A DNA stretch of 64,000 nt from JAHDHW01 sp965277415. Lineage in GTDB: Bacteria > Bacteroidota > Bacteroidia > Chitinophagales > Saprospiraceae. A model generated the notes under the pieces. That model was given only the letters and a program-made list of their open reading frames with translations, was not told where the DNA came from and did not search any database. The stretch covers positions 124,001 through 188,000 of the forward strand of contig CBDICS010000096.1 in NCBI GenBank assembly GCA_965277415.1. The letters run 5' to 3'. A program made the position numbers and the translations under genes. Below are positions 18,001-26,292 of this stretch, piece after piece (positions within the stretch are counted from its first letter, which is position 1; every line of letters starts with the position of its first letter).

Positions 18001-18809
18001 GTATCATCTATACACAAACTAGTATCAGGAAATATATTCTGAGTCAAAGCACTATGTTGGATATCTAAGGATAAATAGGTTATACTATCTAGTCCTCCTT
18101 GTGCTCCTCCTAATAAGGTATCCGTATATTCACCCGAAGTAGAATAGATTTGTCCACTCGCACCAGTATAACCTTCGCCTGTACAATCTACTGCATTCAC
18201 CCTTCCACAGACAGCAGTAGATGGGCAAAGCGGTTCGAATCTAATTGTAAGTTTAAAGTTATCCCCTATTCCTATACCTGATACTTGATTTTCATTAAAT
18301 ACTAAGAGGTAATAGGAGCCCGCAGGAACTGAATGGTGGTTTAATGAAGGGTCAGGATGCCAACCACTACGGTCAGGGAAACTGTCTGGTTCATCCCAAG
18401 TAATTCCTCGTCCTAACAATGTACTATCTCTAAATCCACAAAGATTTCCTGCTGTATTGAAATATTCCAAATCGCTCCAAGTAGTAGGATTAGTCACACC
18501 AGCCAGAGGGGTATAAGCGATTATTGAACCACCTGAATGTGTATAATCATCAAAATCAGCTCTCAAAGAACCAGGGACAGGTAAAATAACTTGATACACT
18601 AGTACACTACAACAAAGGATTTGTTGACAACCCCCGTTCTCGCTCATACCAGAAGCAGACCCTCCGTTTGCACTATTAAAATTCTCTTCCACATAAGGAA
18701 AAGAAGTGACTTCTGTGGCATTCGCTACATCTACATTGGTTTGGGCAAAAAGCGTATTTGAAAAATAGAGTATAGAAATCAATAATGCAAGTAAATATTT
18801 TTTTTTCAT
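15048..18809 (-). CDS. Large T9SS-sorted LamG-domain surface protein
   Basis: 1253 aa. Signal peptide (1-23, ending NTLFAQ). An N-terminal Cys-rich region of about 200 residues, a LamG/concanavalin-like jellyroll (about 280-440, SAEYVDIDA, DGLWHYVGYTYDD), a choice-of-anchor D segment (about 590-680, FTIKNTGNMNLDISNV), a second LamG (about 695-860, GLGWHHVALTFDD), a Thr-rich region, an Fn-like segment (GFDARRSKGEDVNLTWQTA) and a C-terminal type A sorting domain starting at SIYPNPTNGDL and ending ILKKFIKR. T9SS would carry it across the outer membrane and attach it. Probably an adhesin or polymer-binding protein. It follows the 7TMR-DISM regulator on the same strand with a 204-base gap and its own promoter candidate. 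Confidence 0.9.
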   Translation of the reverse strand: MKKKYLLALLISILYFSNTLFAQTNVDVANATEVTSFPYVEENFNSANGGSASGMSENGGCQQILCCSVLVYQVILPVPGSLRADFDDYTHSGGSIIAYTPLAGVTNPTTWSDLEYFNTAGNLCGFRDSTLLGRGITWDEPDSFPDRSGWHPDPSLNHHSVPAGSYYLLVFNENQVSGIGIGDNFKLTIRFEPLCPSTAVCGRVNAVDCTGEGYTGASGQIYSTSGEYTDTLLGGAQGGLDSITYLSLDIQHSALTQNIFPDTSLCIDDTLRQTALTNYVSYLDFDGSAEYVDIDAVSNDLDGSNRSAFMWMKKSTTVSGSAQVLFAINTSSGGNICNLQIGTNEELQIYDGSNSQSTGVTVTDGLWHYVGYTYDDASGETKIYIDNNLVLTFTNSQSSTSTSKFSLGQEFDSGLAKGNFYSGLMSEVSIWKTVLSSSDITLAMNAAIETTHPQYSNLLSYYPGWLECDEEKTVLKDFSSNSNNGTASGSEVIQTNVFEQISNFNSAAWYTKKWNSTNLGLAFSTANGIEKELTTADTFTLVLKRDYVTLTENWIVAPQPITQPEIEIKGNNVNIENGDVTPDTTDYTSYGNVSLGSGNVSRTFTIKNTGNMNLDISNVNISGNSVSDFSITTSPSSTLSSGASTSLIIEFSPTSIGLRTVTVEISNSDCNEGVFQFDIQAGVLGVDVSEKRGQMFTLNGTSDHIIIDNVADAMVGQDIFTIEAWINADASQSGNDRIVAVNTSGYGNVVLFYLDDGILKTFDGSTTRTYGSTDLRGLGWHHVALTFDDSNFKVYLDGVQQGSNQSGSVSTFAANNRWSIGQEWDSGASKGDYFKGKMDEVRIWKDVRTQSEIREKMHLTFSSEEILAMTNLVAYYQFDNDEAVETADGVKDVMGNHGTSTGGTYSNSEVAVGYGKSAAQTVTTADTYTFTETDLELIFSTAGGESLPNDEIVVTKIVTEKPKNVSANELTNDPEVYWVINNYGTNTNLGATVKFTFGDGAIDDNITTNHSVHKRASNDFEATDWADIEPDSVNATSGNNHICTTVTSFSQFSVSSSTSDFLPISLPVELVGFDARRSKGEDVNLTWQTATETNNKGFYIERSQDARQGFEPIAWIDGKGTSDSFSFYQYTDKNNFEQVSYYRLKQVDFDGAISYSEVRAVVGLNSNSLAVSIYPNPTNGDLKVEFKHLSNKASAATIKIMNTSGQVLSTQTHTIEDIQVINLTKIRELAPSIYFISIELDDGERILKKFIKR

Positions 18810-18860
18810 CTGTTCTATTTTTTAATTAAACTATTGTTGTTTTTTAAAAAAGAGAACTTT

Positions 18861-18868
18861 CAAAGATG
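18861..18868 (-). promoter_or_regulatory. -7 box candidate of LamG gene
   Basis: Minus-strand CATCTTTG, one mismatch to TAnnTTTG, 51 bases before the ATG at 18809. It resembles the -7 boxes of the two dyad-controlled promoters (YATTTTTG). Tentative. Confidence 0.3.
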
Positions 18869-19013
18869 TTGCCCGTTTTTTGTTAAAATGCCAAAAAACC
18901 TAGTAAAACAAGGCTTGTAGATTAAATGTAGATCGGTTTTGAGGACTTTTTTAAGCCGATTAAACGTTTTTTTAATGGATAAATTAAAAAAGACGATATA
19001 CTTATAGAGTTGT

Positions 19014-20750
19014 TTAAAAAGTAGTGATGTATTGAACCAAATCTACTTCTTTGTCAAGATTCATTTTTTTACGAATTCTAAATCTTGATTGGTTGATACT
19101 GCTTTTGGCTACGCCTTGTAGTTTGGCAATTTCAAGGCTGCTTAGGTTCATTTTTAGGTAGGCGCAAATTTTTATATCCTTAGCGGTTAAATTGGGATGC
19201 TTTGCCATTAATCGGTTGGTGAACCCTTTGTGAACACCATTGAAATGGGTCAAAAATTCTTTTTCAAAAGGTCTTTCCTGGATGGATGAGCTCAGTTTAA
19301 AAATCACTTTTTCTAAAGTTCCATTAGAAGTTTTATTTTCATCAGATTGAATGTTCTTTAGCAAATCTAGTATTTCGTTTTGCCCTTGCTGATTAGCTAT
19401 TTCATCAGCAGTTTTAGTAATCAGGTCTTTGCTTTTTTCTTCCAGTTCATTTTTAAATTTTGTTTTTTCTAACAAAAGAACCCTTTTTTGTACATTTAAA
19501 TCATCCGCTTCTTTTTGGGCATTTACAAAATGATTAACCGTCAAATAGGTAAAAATGATAAGTTCAATAAAAGCGGATATTAAAAGAATTAATTCATTGC
19601 GATAATAATGTTCTGTTTGAAAATAGGCTCCAGTAATAAATTTCAGAAAAGCACAGACCACCAAACTTGAACTCAAAAGAAAAACTAATGCTTGAAAATC
19701 ACCTTTTCGATATCTGTTGATGGCTACGAATAAAACGATGAAAAAGAGAAGAAAAGAGGCAGTCATTGCAAGACCAATCGCCTGATTGTAAAAACCTCCC
19801 CAGTACAATGGGAAACTTAAAATGATGAGATAATTTAGTACTAAGGCTATTTTAAACAAAAGAGGAAAGTATTTTTTTATGTTCAAAAAACTAATACCAA
19901 AAAAATTATATGCTAAGGAAAGTGCTATGGATAAATTGACTCGCAAGACCCTAATCGAATCCATTCCTTCCACCAAGCCACTGGAGAGGGTATATCCAGA
20001 TGAGTTCAGGTAAACCAGGCAGCAGATTAAATTGTAAATAGCTAATCGATAATATAGTTTTTTTCTTCCTTTTACAGCTATGAAAAAATTAAAAAAAGAC
20101 ATAATTAATAAAGCTCCTGAAAATAAAAACAGATGATCTCTGATGTTGAAAAATGTATATTGGACACTTTCTAAAGTCATCAAATTAAAACCTTCGTTAA
20201 AACTAGGTATTGTTAGTTTTTTAGAGGATTCTGATTCTGAGATCAACTGTATATAGAAGGTTGTTTTTTTATTAGGAGATAAATCAATAGGTACTAAATT
20301 CACCCGAAAGGTTTCGGGAACATTTTTTTGCTTTGGCAATAAAAAACCTGATTGATTAATCAAGGTCAAAGAATCCTGTCCTGCTGGTACCTCAAATACT
20401 TTTACTACATCAAAAAAGCCTGTATTGAGATAGACTAATTCTTTTGTATTTATATTGTTAAATACAGTGAACCGTAGCCAATAACTTTTGAAGTCGGGGT
20501 CTATGACCTCTTTGGTGTAGGGAACAAAATTTTGCTGTGTTAAAATATCAAGCGTAGAAATGGAGCCATCCTCATCTGCTAAGATTTCCATGTCATTATG
20601 CAAATGGTATAAATCTTGCCTAGCTGATACTTCAATAATATCTTGAGCATTTATCTGCTGAGATAAAATGACAAAACATAAAAACAACAAATTTTGATAA
20701 CGTACAAGATTGTATTTAGAATTTAACCTCAATTTCCTACTTACATTCAT
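19014..20750 (-). CDS. 7TMR-DISM receptor with LuxR-like HTH
   Basis: 578 aa membrane receptor/transcription factor. N-terminal signal or first helix (about 15-35), extracytoplasmic 7TMR-DISMED2 beta-sandwich (about 40-185, YWLRFTVFNN and NLVPIDLSPNKKTTFYIQL), seven membrane helices (about 205-405), a coiled coil (about 410-455) and a C-terminal helix-turn-helix reading LTAKDIKICAYLKMNLSS, EIAKLQGVAKSSI and RFRIRKKMNL, of the LuxR-like type common in Bacteroidota. No kinase domain. The DISM sandwich usually binds carbohydrate. It sits between the LamG T9SS gene (same strand) and the fibre gene pair (divergent), both plausible targets. Confidence 0.88.
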   Translation of the reverse strand: MNVSRKLRLNSKYNLVRYQNLLFLCFVILSQQINAQDIIEVSARQDLYHLHNDMEILADEDGSISTLDILTQQNFVPYTKEVIDPDFKSYWLRFTVFNNINTKELVYLNTGFFDVVKVFEVPAGQDSLTLINQSGFLLPKQKNVPETFRVNLVPIDLSPNKKTTFYIQLISESESSKKLTIPSFNEGFNLMTLESVQYTFFNIRDHLFLFSGALLIMSFFNFFIAVKGRKKLYYRLAIYNLICCLVYLNSSGYTLSSGLVEGMDSIRVLRVNLSIALSLAYNFFGISFLNIKKYFPLLFKIALVLNYLIILSFPLYWGGFYNQAIGLAMTASFLLFFIVLFVAINRYRKGDFQALVFLLSSSLVVCAFLKFITGAYFQTEHYYRNELILLISAFIELIIFTYLTVNHFVNAQKEADDLNVQKRVLLLEKTKFKNELEEKSKDLITKTADEIANQQGQNEILDLLKNIQSDENKTSNGTLEKVIFKLSSSIQERPFEKEFLTHFNGVHKGFTNRLMAKHPNLTAKDIKICAYLKMNLSSLEIAKLQGVAKSSINQSRFRIRKKMNLDKEVDLVQYITTF

Positions 20751-20953
20751 TTTTACATGGCTTATTATTTTAGATACGGAGAATAGCGCATTATGTTAAG
20801 GAAAAATTTAATATAGACTTTAAAAACATTCTTCTCCCGTTTAAAATACTACACCTTAACGACTATAATTAATTCCCCTGTTAACCTTTCCAATTCTAAG
20901 CAGACCAATTAGAAAAGAAGTTAAATTTTCAAACAGGTTATTAAAATTATATC

Positions 20954-22000
20954 ATGAAAAATCTATTCACAATTGTTTTGCTCTCCCTTTTTATTTCAAA
21001 TTTTGGAAATGCACAAAATGTAGCCATTAACACAGATGGCTCTAATGCAAGTTCTGATGCGATTTTACACCTAAAGTCTACTTCTAAAGGATTACTCATT
21101 CCGAGTATGACATCAGCACAGAGAATATCTATCTCAAATGTGTCAAATGGTTTGATGGTGTATGATACTCAAACTAATTCCTTTTGGTTTCGGGATGCAG
21201 GATTTTGGCGTGAATTAATCACCGATGATGATATTGACAAAACAGTTATTGAGGATACAGATGGAAACACTAAAATTCAGGTAGAAGAAAGTAGCAATGA
21301 CAATACCATTCGATTTGATATCAATGGCTCGCAACGCTTATGGCTATATGATAATAGTAATAAGGGAAGATTGAGACTCGATGGTCAATTAGATATTAAT
21401 GATTTGACTGGCAGTACAGCACCACTATTACATTTCAAAGCAGCTGGCGCTGAAAGGTTTTCAATGGGATATAATGACGATCTAGATTATTTTGTCATTA
21501 AAGATGAAGTTAACAACGATCAGGTATTGTATATAAAAGATGGAAAAGTAGGAATTCAAAGATCATCACCAACTAATGATTTTGAAATAAATGGTACCGC
21601 TTCAAAAAATGCGGCAGGAGACTGGCTCGCCAACTCGGATGCTCGATTAAAGAAAAATATCACCTCTCTTTCTTCAAATGATGTTTTACAAAAAATGCTA
21701 AAATTACAAGGCGTTACTTATGAATGGGATGACGATAAGACAGGTAACAAAAGACCAGAAGGACTCCAATATGGCTTCACCGCTCAAAACATCCAAGAAG
21801 TATTTCCAGAATTAGTTACAGAAGATAATTTAGGCTATCTCCAAACTGCCTACGGGACTTATGATGCTATGTACGTGGAAGCGATTCGTGCCTTGCTTCT
21901 CAAGATCAATGACCTGGAATCTGATCTTGATCAATTAAAAGACCTAGAGGCAAGATTAAATAAACTCGAAGCAAGCAATGGTTTAACTACTTCTAAATAA
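20954..22000 (+). CDS. Tail-fibre-like protein with S74 chaperone domain
   Basis: 348 aa. Signal peptide (1-20, ending SNFGNAQ), a short Bacteroidota fibre N-terminus (VAINTDGSNASSDAILHLKS and SKGLLIPSMTSAQR), beta-rich middle, and a C-terminal peptidase S74/intramolecular chaperone domain from NSDARLKKNITSL to the end, followed by a coiled-coil tail. In phage fibres this domain trimerises the stalk and cleaves itself before the Ser of SDxRxK. Pathway here: Sec export of a trimeric fibre, location beyond that unknown. It is followed after 6 bases by a T9SS gene, and the pair is paralogous to the set at 52799-58687. Confidence 0.88.
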   Translation: MKNLFTIVLLSLFISNFGNAQNVAINTDGSNASSDAILHLKSTSKGLLIPSMTSAQRISISNVSNGLMVYDTQTNSFWFRDAGFWRELITDDDIDKTVIEDTDGNTKIQVEESSNDNTIRFDINGSQRLWLYDNSNKGRLRLDGQLDINDLTGSTAPLLHFKAAGAERFSMGYNDDLDYFVIKDEVNNDQVLYIKDGKVGIQRSSPTNDFEINGTASKNAAGDWLANSDARLKKNITSLSSNDVLQKMLKLQGVTYEWDDDKTGNKRPEGLQYGFTAQNIQEVFPELVTEDNLGYLQTAYGTYDAMYVEAIRALLLKINDLESDLDQLKDLEARLNKLEASNGLTTSK

Positions 22001-22006
22001 TACCTT

Positions 22007-23341
22007 ATGAAAAATATTTTATTAATTATAACAGCAATATTTTGCTTTGGGTCTCTTGTTGCTCAAACGGGTTTAAAAATCGGTTTCGGAACACAGGTAA
22101 ATTTAAGTGGAAGTATTAACCTTGTTTTAAACGATATGGATTTAGATAATGAGGGTTCCATTGGGCAAAGTGGAACACCTTCCGTCACTTTTTCAGGAAG
22201 CACCAATAGAGGGATTTACAGTTTTGACGATATAGAGTTTTATAATTTGGTCATTAATAAAAGTGCTGGAGGAAAACTGGAATTAGATACCGATATTTTG
22301 GTAGAAAACAATATTGAAATGACTCAGGGGATATTTGATATTAAAGGTTTTTTAGTAACGCTAGATGGAGGACAAATTATTGGAGAAAATGGGACCAATT
22401 ATATTACTGGAACCTCTGGAAGAATTGAATTTATTGCAATTTTAAACGCACCTGATCAAGCAAATCCGGGAAATCTAGGCATTGAGATTACCTCTGTTTC
22501 GAATCTGGGACAGACTGTTATTCGTAGAGGCCATGAGGAACAAACTTCCAATGATGGTGGGAATAGTATTCTACGCTATTTCGATGTTAATCCTGTTAAT
22601 AATAGTGGACTGAATGCGATTTTTAGAATCTATTATAACGATGTTGAGCTCAATGGTATTACAGAAGGAGAACTTGAACCCTGGCGAAGTACAGATAATG
22701 GAAATACATGGGAACTACAAGAGGGAAGTCTTCTAAACACGACGAATAATTGGGTCCAGTTAAGTGGTGTTGATGCTTTTTCCCGATGGACTTTGGCTAG
22801 TGCTTTTACTTCGCCACTTCCCCTTGAGTTATCTAGTTTCAAAGGACGAGCAATAGATCATTACAATCTGCTGGAATGGGAAACACTTTCTGAAAATAAT
22901 GTAGATTATTTCGAAATTCAGAAACTGGAAAAAGAAGCATGGGAAGCAATTGATCAAATAGAGGCGGCACATTTTACCACAATCACCCAAACCTATTCTT
23001 TTAAGGATTTTGATATTAAAGCCTTGGAATATTATCGACTTCGGATGATCGACTATGATGGAAAGGAGGAATTCTCAGAGATCATTTCTATAGAACAAGA
23101 ATCTTCAGTAGATGATTTATTTATCGTTTATCCAAATCCTGCACATGATTATCTAAGCATAGAATTTGATGAAAATTTAGTGCTTGACGAGATCTTGATT
23201 TATGATTATTCTGGAAAGCAAATCCGTTCTATTAAGTCTGAATCTGAAAAAATAAATATAGAAGATCTCCCTTCTGGAATATATTATCTCGAAGCCCGAT
23301 TCGCTCAACAATTTTATATGAAAAAAATCACGAAACTTTAG
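22007..23341 (+). CDS. T9SS-sorted beta-helix stalk-like protein
   Basis: 444 aa. Signal peptide (1-19, ending GSLVAQ). Residues 20-260 are beta-helix-like with repeated short strands (NLVINKSAGGKLELDTDI, GFLVTLDGGQIIGENGTNYI), then a Fn-like segment (LELSSFKGRAIDHYNLLEWE) and a type A C-terminal sorting domain (FIVYPNPAHDYLSIEFDENL to MKKITKL). Its beta part is clearly related in order and phrasing to the 495-aa protein at 54110-55597 (shared NLGTFVIRR/NLGQTVIRR and ELNGI motifs). Cotranscribed with the S74 fibre gene 6 bases upstream. Function unknown, surface exposure expected. Confidence 0.87.
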   Translation: MKNILLIITAIFCFGSLVAQTGLKIGFGTQVNLSGSINLVLNDMDLDNEGSIGQSGTPSVTFSGSTNRGIYSFDDIEFYNLVINKSAGGKLELDTDILVENNIEMTQGIFDIKGFLVTLDGGQIIGENGTNYITGTSGRIEFIAILNAPDQANPGNLGIEITSVSNLGQTVIRRGHEEQTSNDGGNSILRYFDVNPVNNSGLNAIFRIYYNDVELNGITEGELEPWRSTDNGNTWELQEGSLLNTTNNWVQLSGVDAFSRWTLASAFTSPLPLELSSFKGRAIDHYNLLEWETLSENNVDYFEIQKLEKEAWEAIDQIEAAHFTTITQTYSFKDFDIKALEYYRLRMIDYDGKEEFSEIISIEQESSVDDLFIVYPNPAHDYLSIEFDENLVLDEILIYDYSGKQIRSIKSESEKINIEDLPSGIYYLEARFAQQFYMKKITKL

Positions 23342-23559
23342 AGGTTTTAATATCACAATAATTATTATTGAGAGAACTAGGATTTGAGACTTAGCTTTTC
23401 AATATTGGAAATTCATAATTCAATATTTTTAAAACACCCAAGAAGGAAAGAATACTCAATGTTGAATTTCTAATATTGATTGGGCTCCAATTTTCAAAGT
23501 AGTGCTTAGTTCAGATTTTAGACTATTGGTTTTTACAAAATTAAATTCTTAAAGCCATA

Positions 23560-23793
23560 TTATGATCGCTTCCACTTCCCAGACACAAGGGCTAGCTTCC
23601 CCTCCACTTCTCGGGCAGAAGCCTCTAAGCCTTCTTGTGTAAATAAGGAATAGGTAAAACTATCTCCATAGTTCGCAGCACTCTTTTTGATCAGATCCAT
23701 GAAGGATAGAAAATCGGTCTCATTTCGGAATACTTGACATCCAGCCGACCAGCCTCCGACAGACACACCAAAAGGGTGATAGATGTACCTTCC
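23560..23793 (-). pseudogene. C-terminal remnant of L,D-transpeptidase-like gene
   Basis: About 77 codons. The product reads GRYIYHPFGVSVGGWSAGCQ, then FRNETDFLSFMDLIKKSA and ends SGKWKRS. The spacing H-x-F-G...SAGC resembles the catalytic HxxG/SxGC region of YkuD-type L,D-transpeptidases and related peptidoglycan enzymes. Nothing upstream encodes the rest: the preceding bases are the 3' end of the fibre pseudogene, whose TAA lies at 23796-23798. There is no ATG; the in-frame TTG at 23808 lies inside the fibre gene. I infer a truncated gene joined here by an old rearrangement. A translated fusion product is unlikely. Confidence 0.55.
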
Positions 23794-24038
23794 AGTTAGG
23801 GGTTGCAATCTCCAATAGCGATAAAGTAGATATAGGGTTCCCCATTAACGCTATTATGTCGGTCAAATGAAAACCCTGATTTGGACAAATTCTTAAAGGA
23901 TACGGGATAAGTAGAAGTGCCAGTAGTAGAGCCGTCAAAATTTCCCGTAATACTAAAGCATTTAGTTTTAAATGAGGTTTTGAATGAAAAGGTTTGATAG
24001 TTATCACTTGTACTTTTTACTTTCCCCCATTGTATCAT

Positions 24039-25348
24039 CAATACTTCATGCAGCTTCTTTTTGCTCGCTGGACCACATTCGGCCAAATTGAATAGCCTGC
24101 TGCACGATTGGTGAATTAATATCAACTTTGCTCAAAGAGCTGAGTTGCTTAAATAAAAAGTTAACGAATCTGGTATTATAAGCCAGTCGTTTAAAAGTGT
24201 TCATTGAAATGATGGTTGGATTTAATTTCATTTTAAAATTAGCCATATTTATTGCTGCTAAACTGAGATTAAAATGAAAATTTAGTTTTTCTTCTGATCG
24301 TGCTTGACAATGATTTAATCCTGTAAATTGTTTTGCATCTCTAAAAAGAAATTCAATTTGGAATCTTAATCTGTAGTAGTCAATTATTTTTAGAGCATCT
24401 AGATTTAAATCGGTACAAGCTAATAACACATGCTTATCTTTTTTTGTATTTAAGAGCATTACGATTTTAAGGTTAATTCCAAAGCGAGGACTGTTAGCAA
24501 TTACTGTGTATACTTCAAGATGCTCTTCAATATTACAAATGTATCCCCATGGAGTTAAATCACGGAAATTTACTTTATCTCCGTATGTTTTTTTACGACC
24601 TTTACCTTTCTTGTGTTTGCCTTTAAAAAGATTTCTCAAATTTGCATCAGGCCGCAGCTTAGTGATAAATTTTTTATTCATTTCGGCCATAGCTTTAAAG
24701 ACTTTTGTTTTTGCATAGAACCCATCTCCGACAAAATACTTGATACTCAGCAGCTTATCCTTACATTTTCGGATTTGATCAATGTAAAAATCGATTCGGG
24801 TTTGAGTGGCATCATTTTCTTTTTGACTCAATCCTGATGGTGTTTGAACCACATCTAAAGCCCAGGCTTTACCAGTACTAACATCAAGCAGACATAATAA
24901 ACTAATCTCTAAACCTTTTGTAGCACGCCCCATACAACCAGACCAAAATTTATCAAGACCATAGGTTTTCTTACCCGATTTTGTAACGAAGCTACAATCC
25001 ATGGCTGCAATTACTTCGTCTTCGAGATTCACTCCGGACATTTTTATTAGTTGAAGATTAAAATCCAACCAGTCAAAGAACTTTTGAAAATTTCTTCTAA
25101 ACGTCGATTCGTTTAGGTTACTATAACGACACAGGTTCTGAAAATTAAACCGACCTTGTATCGAATAAATTAAATTAAAGATTTCTATGAAAAAATCTAA
25201 CTGCCATTTTGTAGTTCCGGTTAATTTACCGAATATTTGTTCGAGTGCTTTTTTAGTGCTCATTAGGTCGTGTGGTTGTGTGTGGTAACTCAACATTACG
25301 ACCTTTTTTATTTTTCACCAAATCCGCTCCATATTCCTGCACGAACTA
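24039..25348 (-). mobile_element. Second IS4-type element, inserted in fibre gene
   Basis: About 1310 bp flanked by a perfect 9-bp target duplication TTGTATCAT (24030-24038 and 25349-25357). Terminal inverted repeats are imperfect: TACTTCATGCAG inside the left end against TAGTTCGTGCAG read inward from the right end, 10 of 12 identical, with three extra bases CAA at the left. It holds one intact transposase. Perfect duplication and a reconstructable target reading frame indicate a recent insertion. Confidence 0.9.
24046..25263 (-). CDS. IS4 family transposase
   Basis: About 405 aa from the ATG at 25263 (MSTKKALEQIFGKLTG); an upstream ATG at 25296 would add 11 residues. DDE motifs: first Asp in AAMDCSFVTKSGKKTYG, second in YFVGDGFYAKTKVF, catalytic Glu in the Y(2)R(3)E(6)K signature YRLRFQIEFLFRDAK. 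The gene is intact. It faces the same way as the host fibre gene, and its 3' end reaches almost to the end of the element. Confidence 0.92.
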   Translation of the reverse strand: MSTKKALEQIFGKLTGTTKWQLDFFIEIFNLIYSIQGRFNFQNLCRYSNLNESTFRRNFQKFFDWLDFNLQLIKMSGVNLEDEVIAAMDCSFVTKSGKKTYGLDKFWSGCMGRATKGLEISLLCLLDVSTGKAWALDVVQTPSGLSQKENDATQTRIDFYIDQIRKCKDKLLSIKYFVGDGFYAKTKVFKAMAEMNKKFITKLRPDANLRNLFKGKHKKGKGRKKTYGDKVNFRDLTPWGYICNIEEHLEVYTVIANSPRFGINLKIVMLLNTKKDKHVLLACTDLNLDALKIIDYYRLRFQIEFLFRDAKQFTGLNHCQARSEEKLNFHFNLSLAAINMANFKMKLNPTIISMNTFKRLAYNTRFVNFLFKQLSSLSKVDINSPIVQQAIQFGRMWSSEQKEAA

Positions 25349-26292
25349 TTGTATCATAACATTTCCCAGTTTTTGATAGCCTGTTGCACTAGTTGTACTT
25401 TGAGTGCCCATTTTACCTTTAACGTTGAGATCATTGTCAACAGTGACATTGCCACGAACATTTAAATTAGAATGATTACCTGTATAGCCAATCTCAACAT
25501 TTTTTCCTGTATTATAATTTAAATATAAATTGTCAACGGCTGTACTATTACTTGCTTTGCCTTCTATATGTCTGGTCTTAAGCTTAGCATTTCCTGTACC
25601 TCCTACGTTAACATCGCCATTGAAAGTTGCGCTTGTTGCACTTAATGGGCCATATACTTTGAGCTGGTAAGTAGCATCATGATTTCCTCCAATACCGACT
25701 TTACCATTGAGTGTTGCATCCGTTACACTTAAAGGCCCATACACTTTGAGTTTATAATTATCCGCAGGAAGCCCTCCTATGCCGACATCGCCAAATCTTG
25801 ATATCCTCATCCTTTCCGTTAGTCCGGTTGCATTCTCTGAAGTTGAAAACACCAATTTCCCGCCGCTGGTAGACGAATTGCTACTACCAGACATCATTCC
25901 GATAGCAGCAGCATTATTTCCTCTTATGTTAAACTCAATTTTTGCTGGTTGTGCACTTGAACTTCCACGGTAACCATCAATTTTCAATACCGCTTCACTG
26001 TCATTAGTTGTATTCCCATCTCGCCCCTGAATCTTTACGGTGGTTCGAGTATCATCAAGTACTTCATCCTTAATATGTAGATGCCCTTGAGGGTTTGTAG
26101 TGCCCATACCGATTTTCCCATTTGGATAGATTACTAAGGGATCCTGCGCCAGGAGATCTGGACTATTGCCAATTAGGAATACTAATATTAGGAGAATGGA
26201 GAAGTGTATTTTTGGTTTGGTGTTTATGATTATTTTTTTCATTTTTTTTTAATTTGTGGAGGTTTATAAATTTATTTAAAGTAACTGGTTTT

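Larger units (their letters stand above)
23796..26242 (-). pseudogene. Fibre gene split by an IS4-type element
   Basis: The 5' part (26242 to 25349) encodes 298 residues: signal peptide ending DLLAQ, repeated fibre units (GKIGMGTTNPQG, GDVGIGG, GKVGIGGNHDA, LKVYGPLS twice) up to GYQKLGNVMIQ, where a TAG from the element stops translation. The 3' part (24029 to 23796) resumes with WGKVKSTSDNYQTFSFKTSF and ends YFIAIGDCNP. Removing the element and one 9-bp duplicate restores a single frame of 375 codons. The C-terminus (IQWGKV...FSI...SGFSF...IAIG) resembles gp53-like phage tail-fibre tips, unlike the S74 tips of its neighbours. Last gene of the long minus-strand run; a truncated tipless fibre could still be made. 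Confidence 0.85.
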
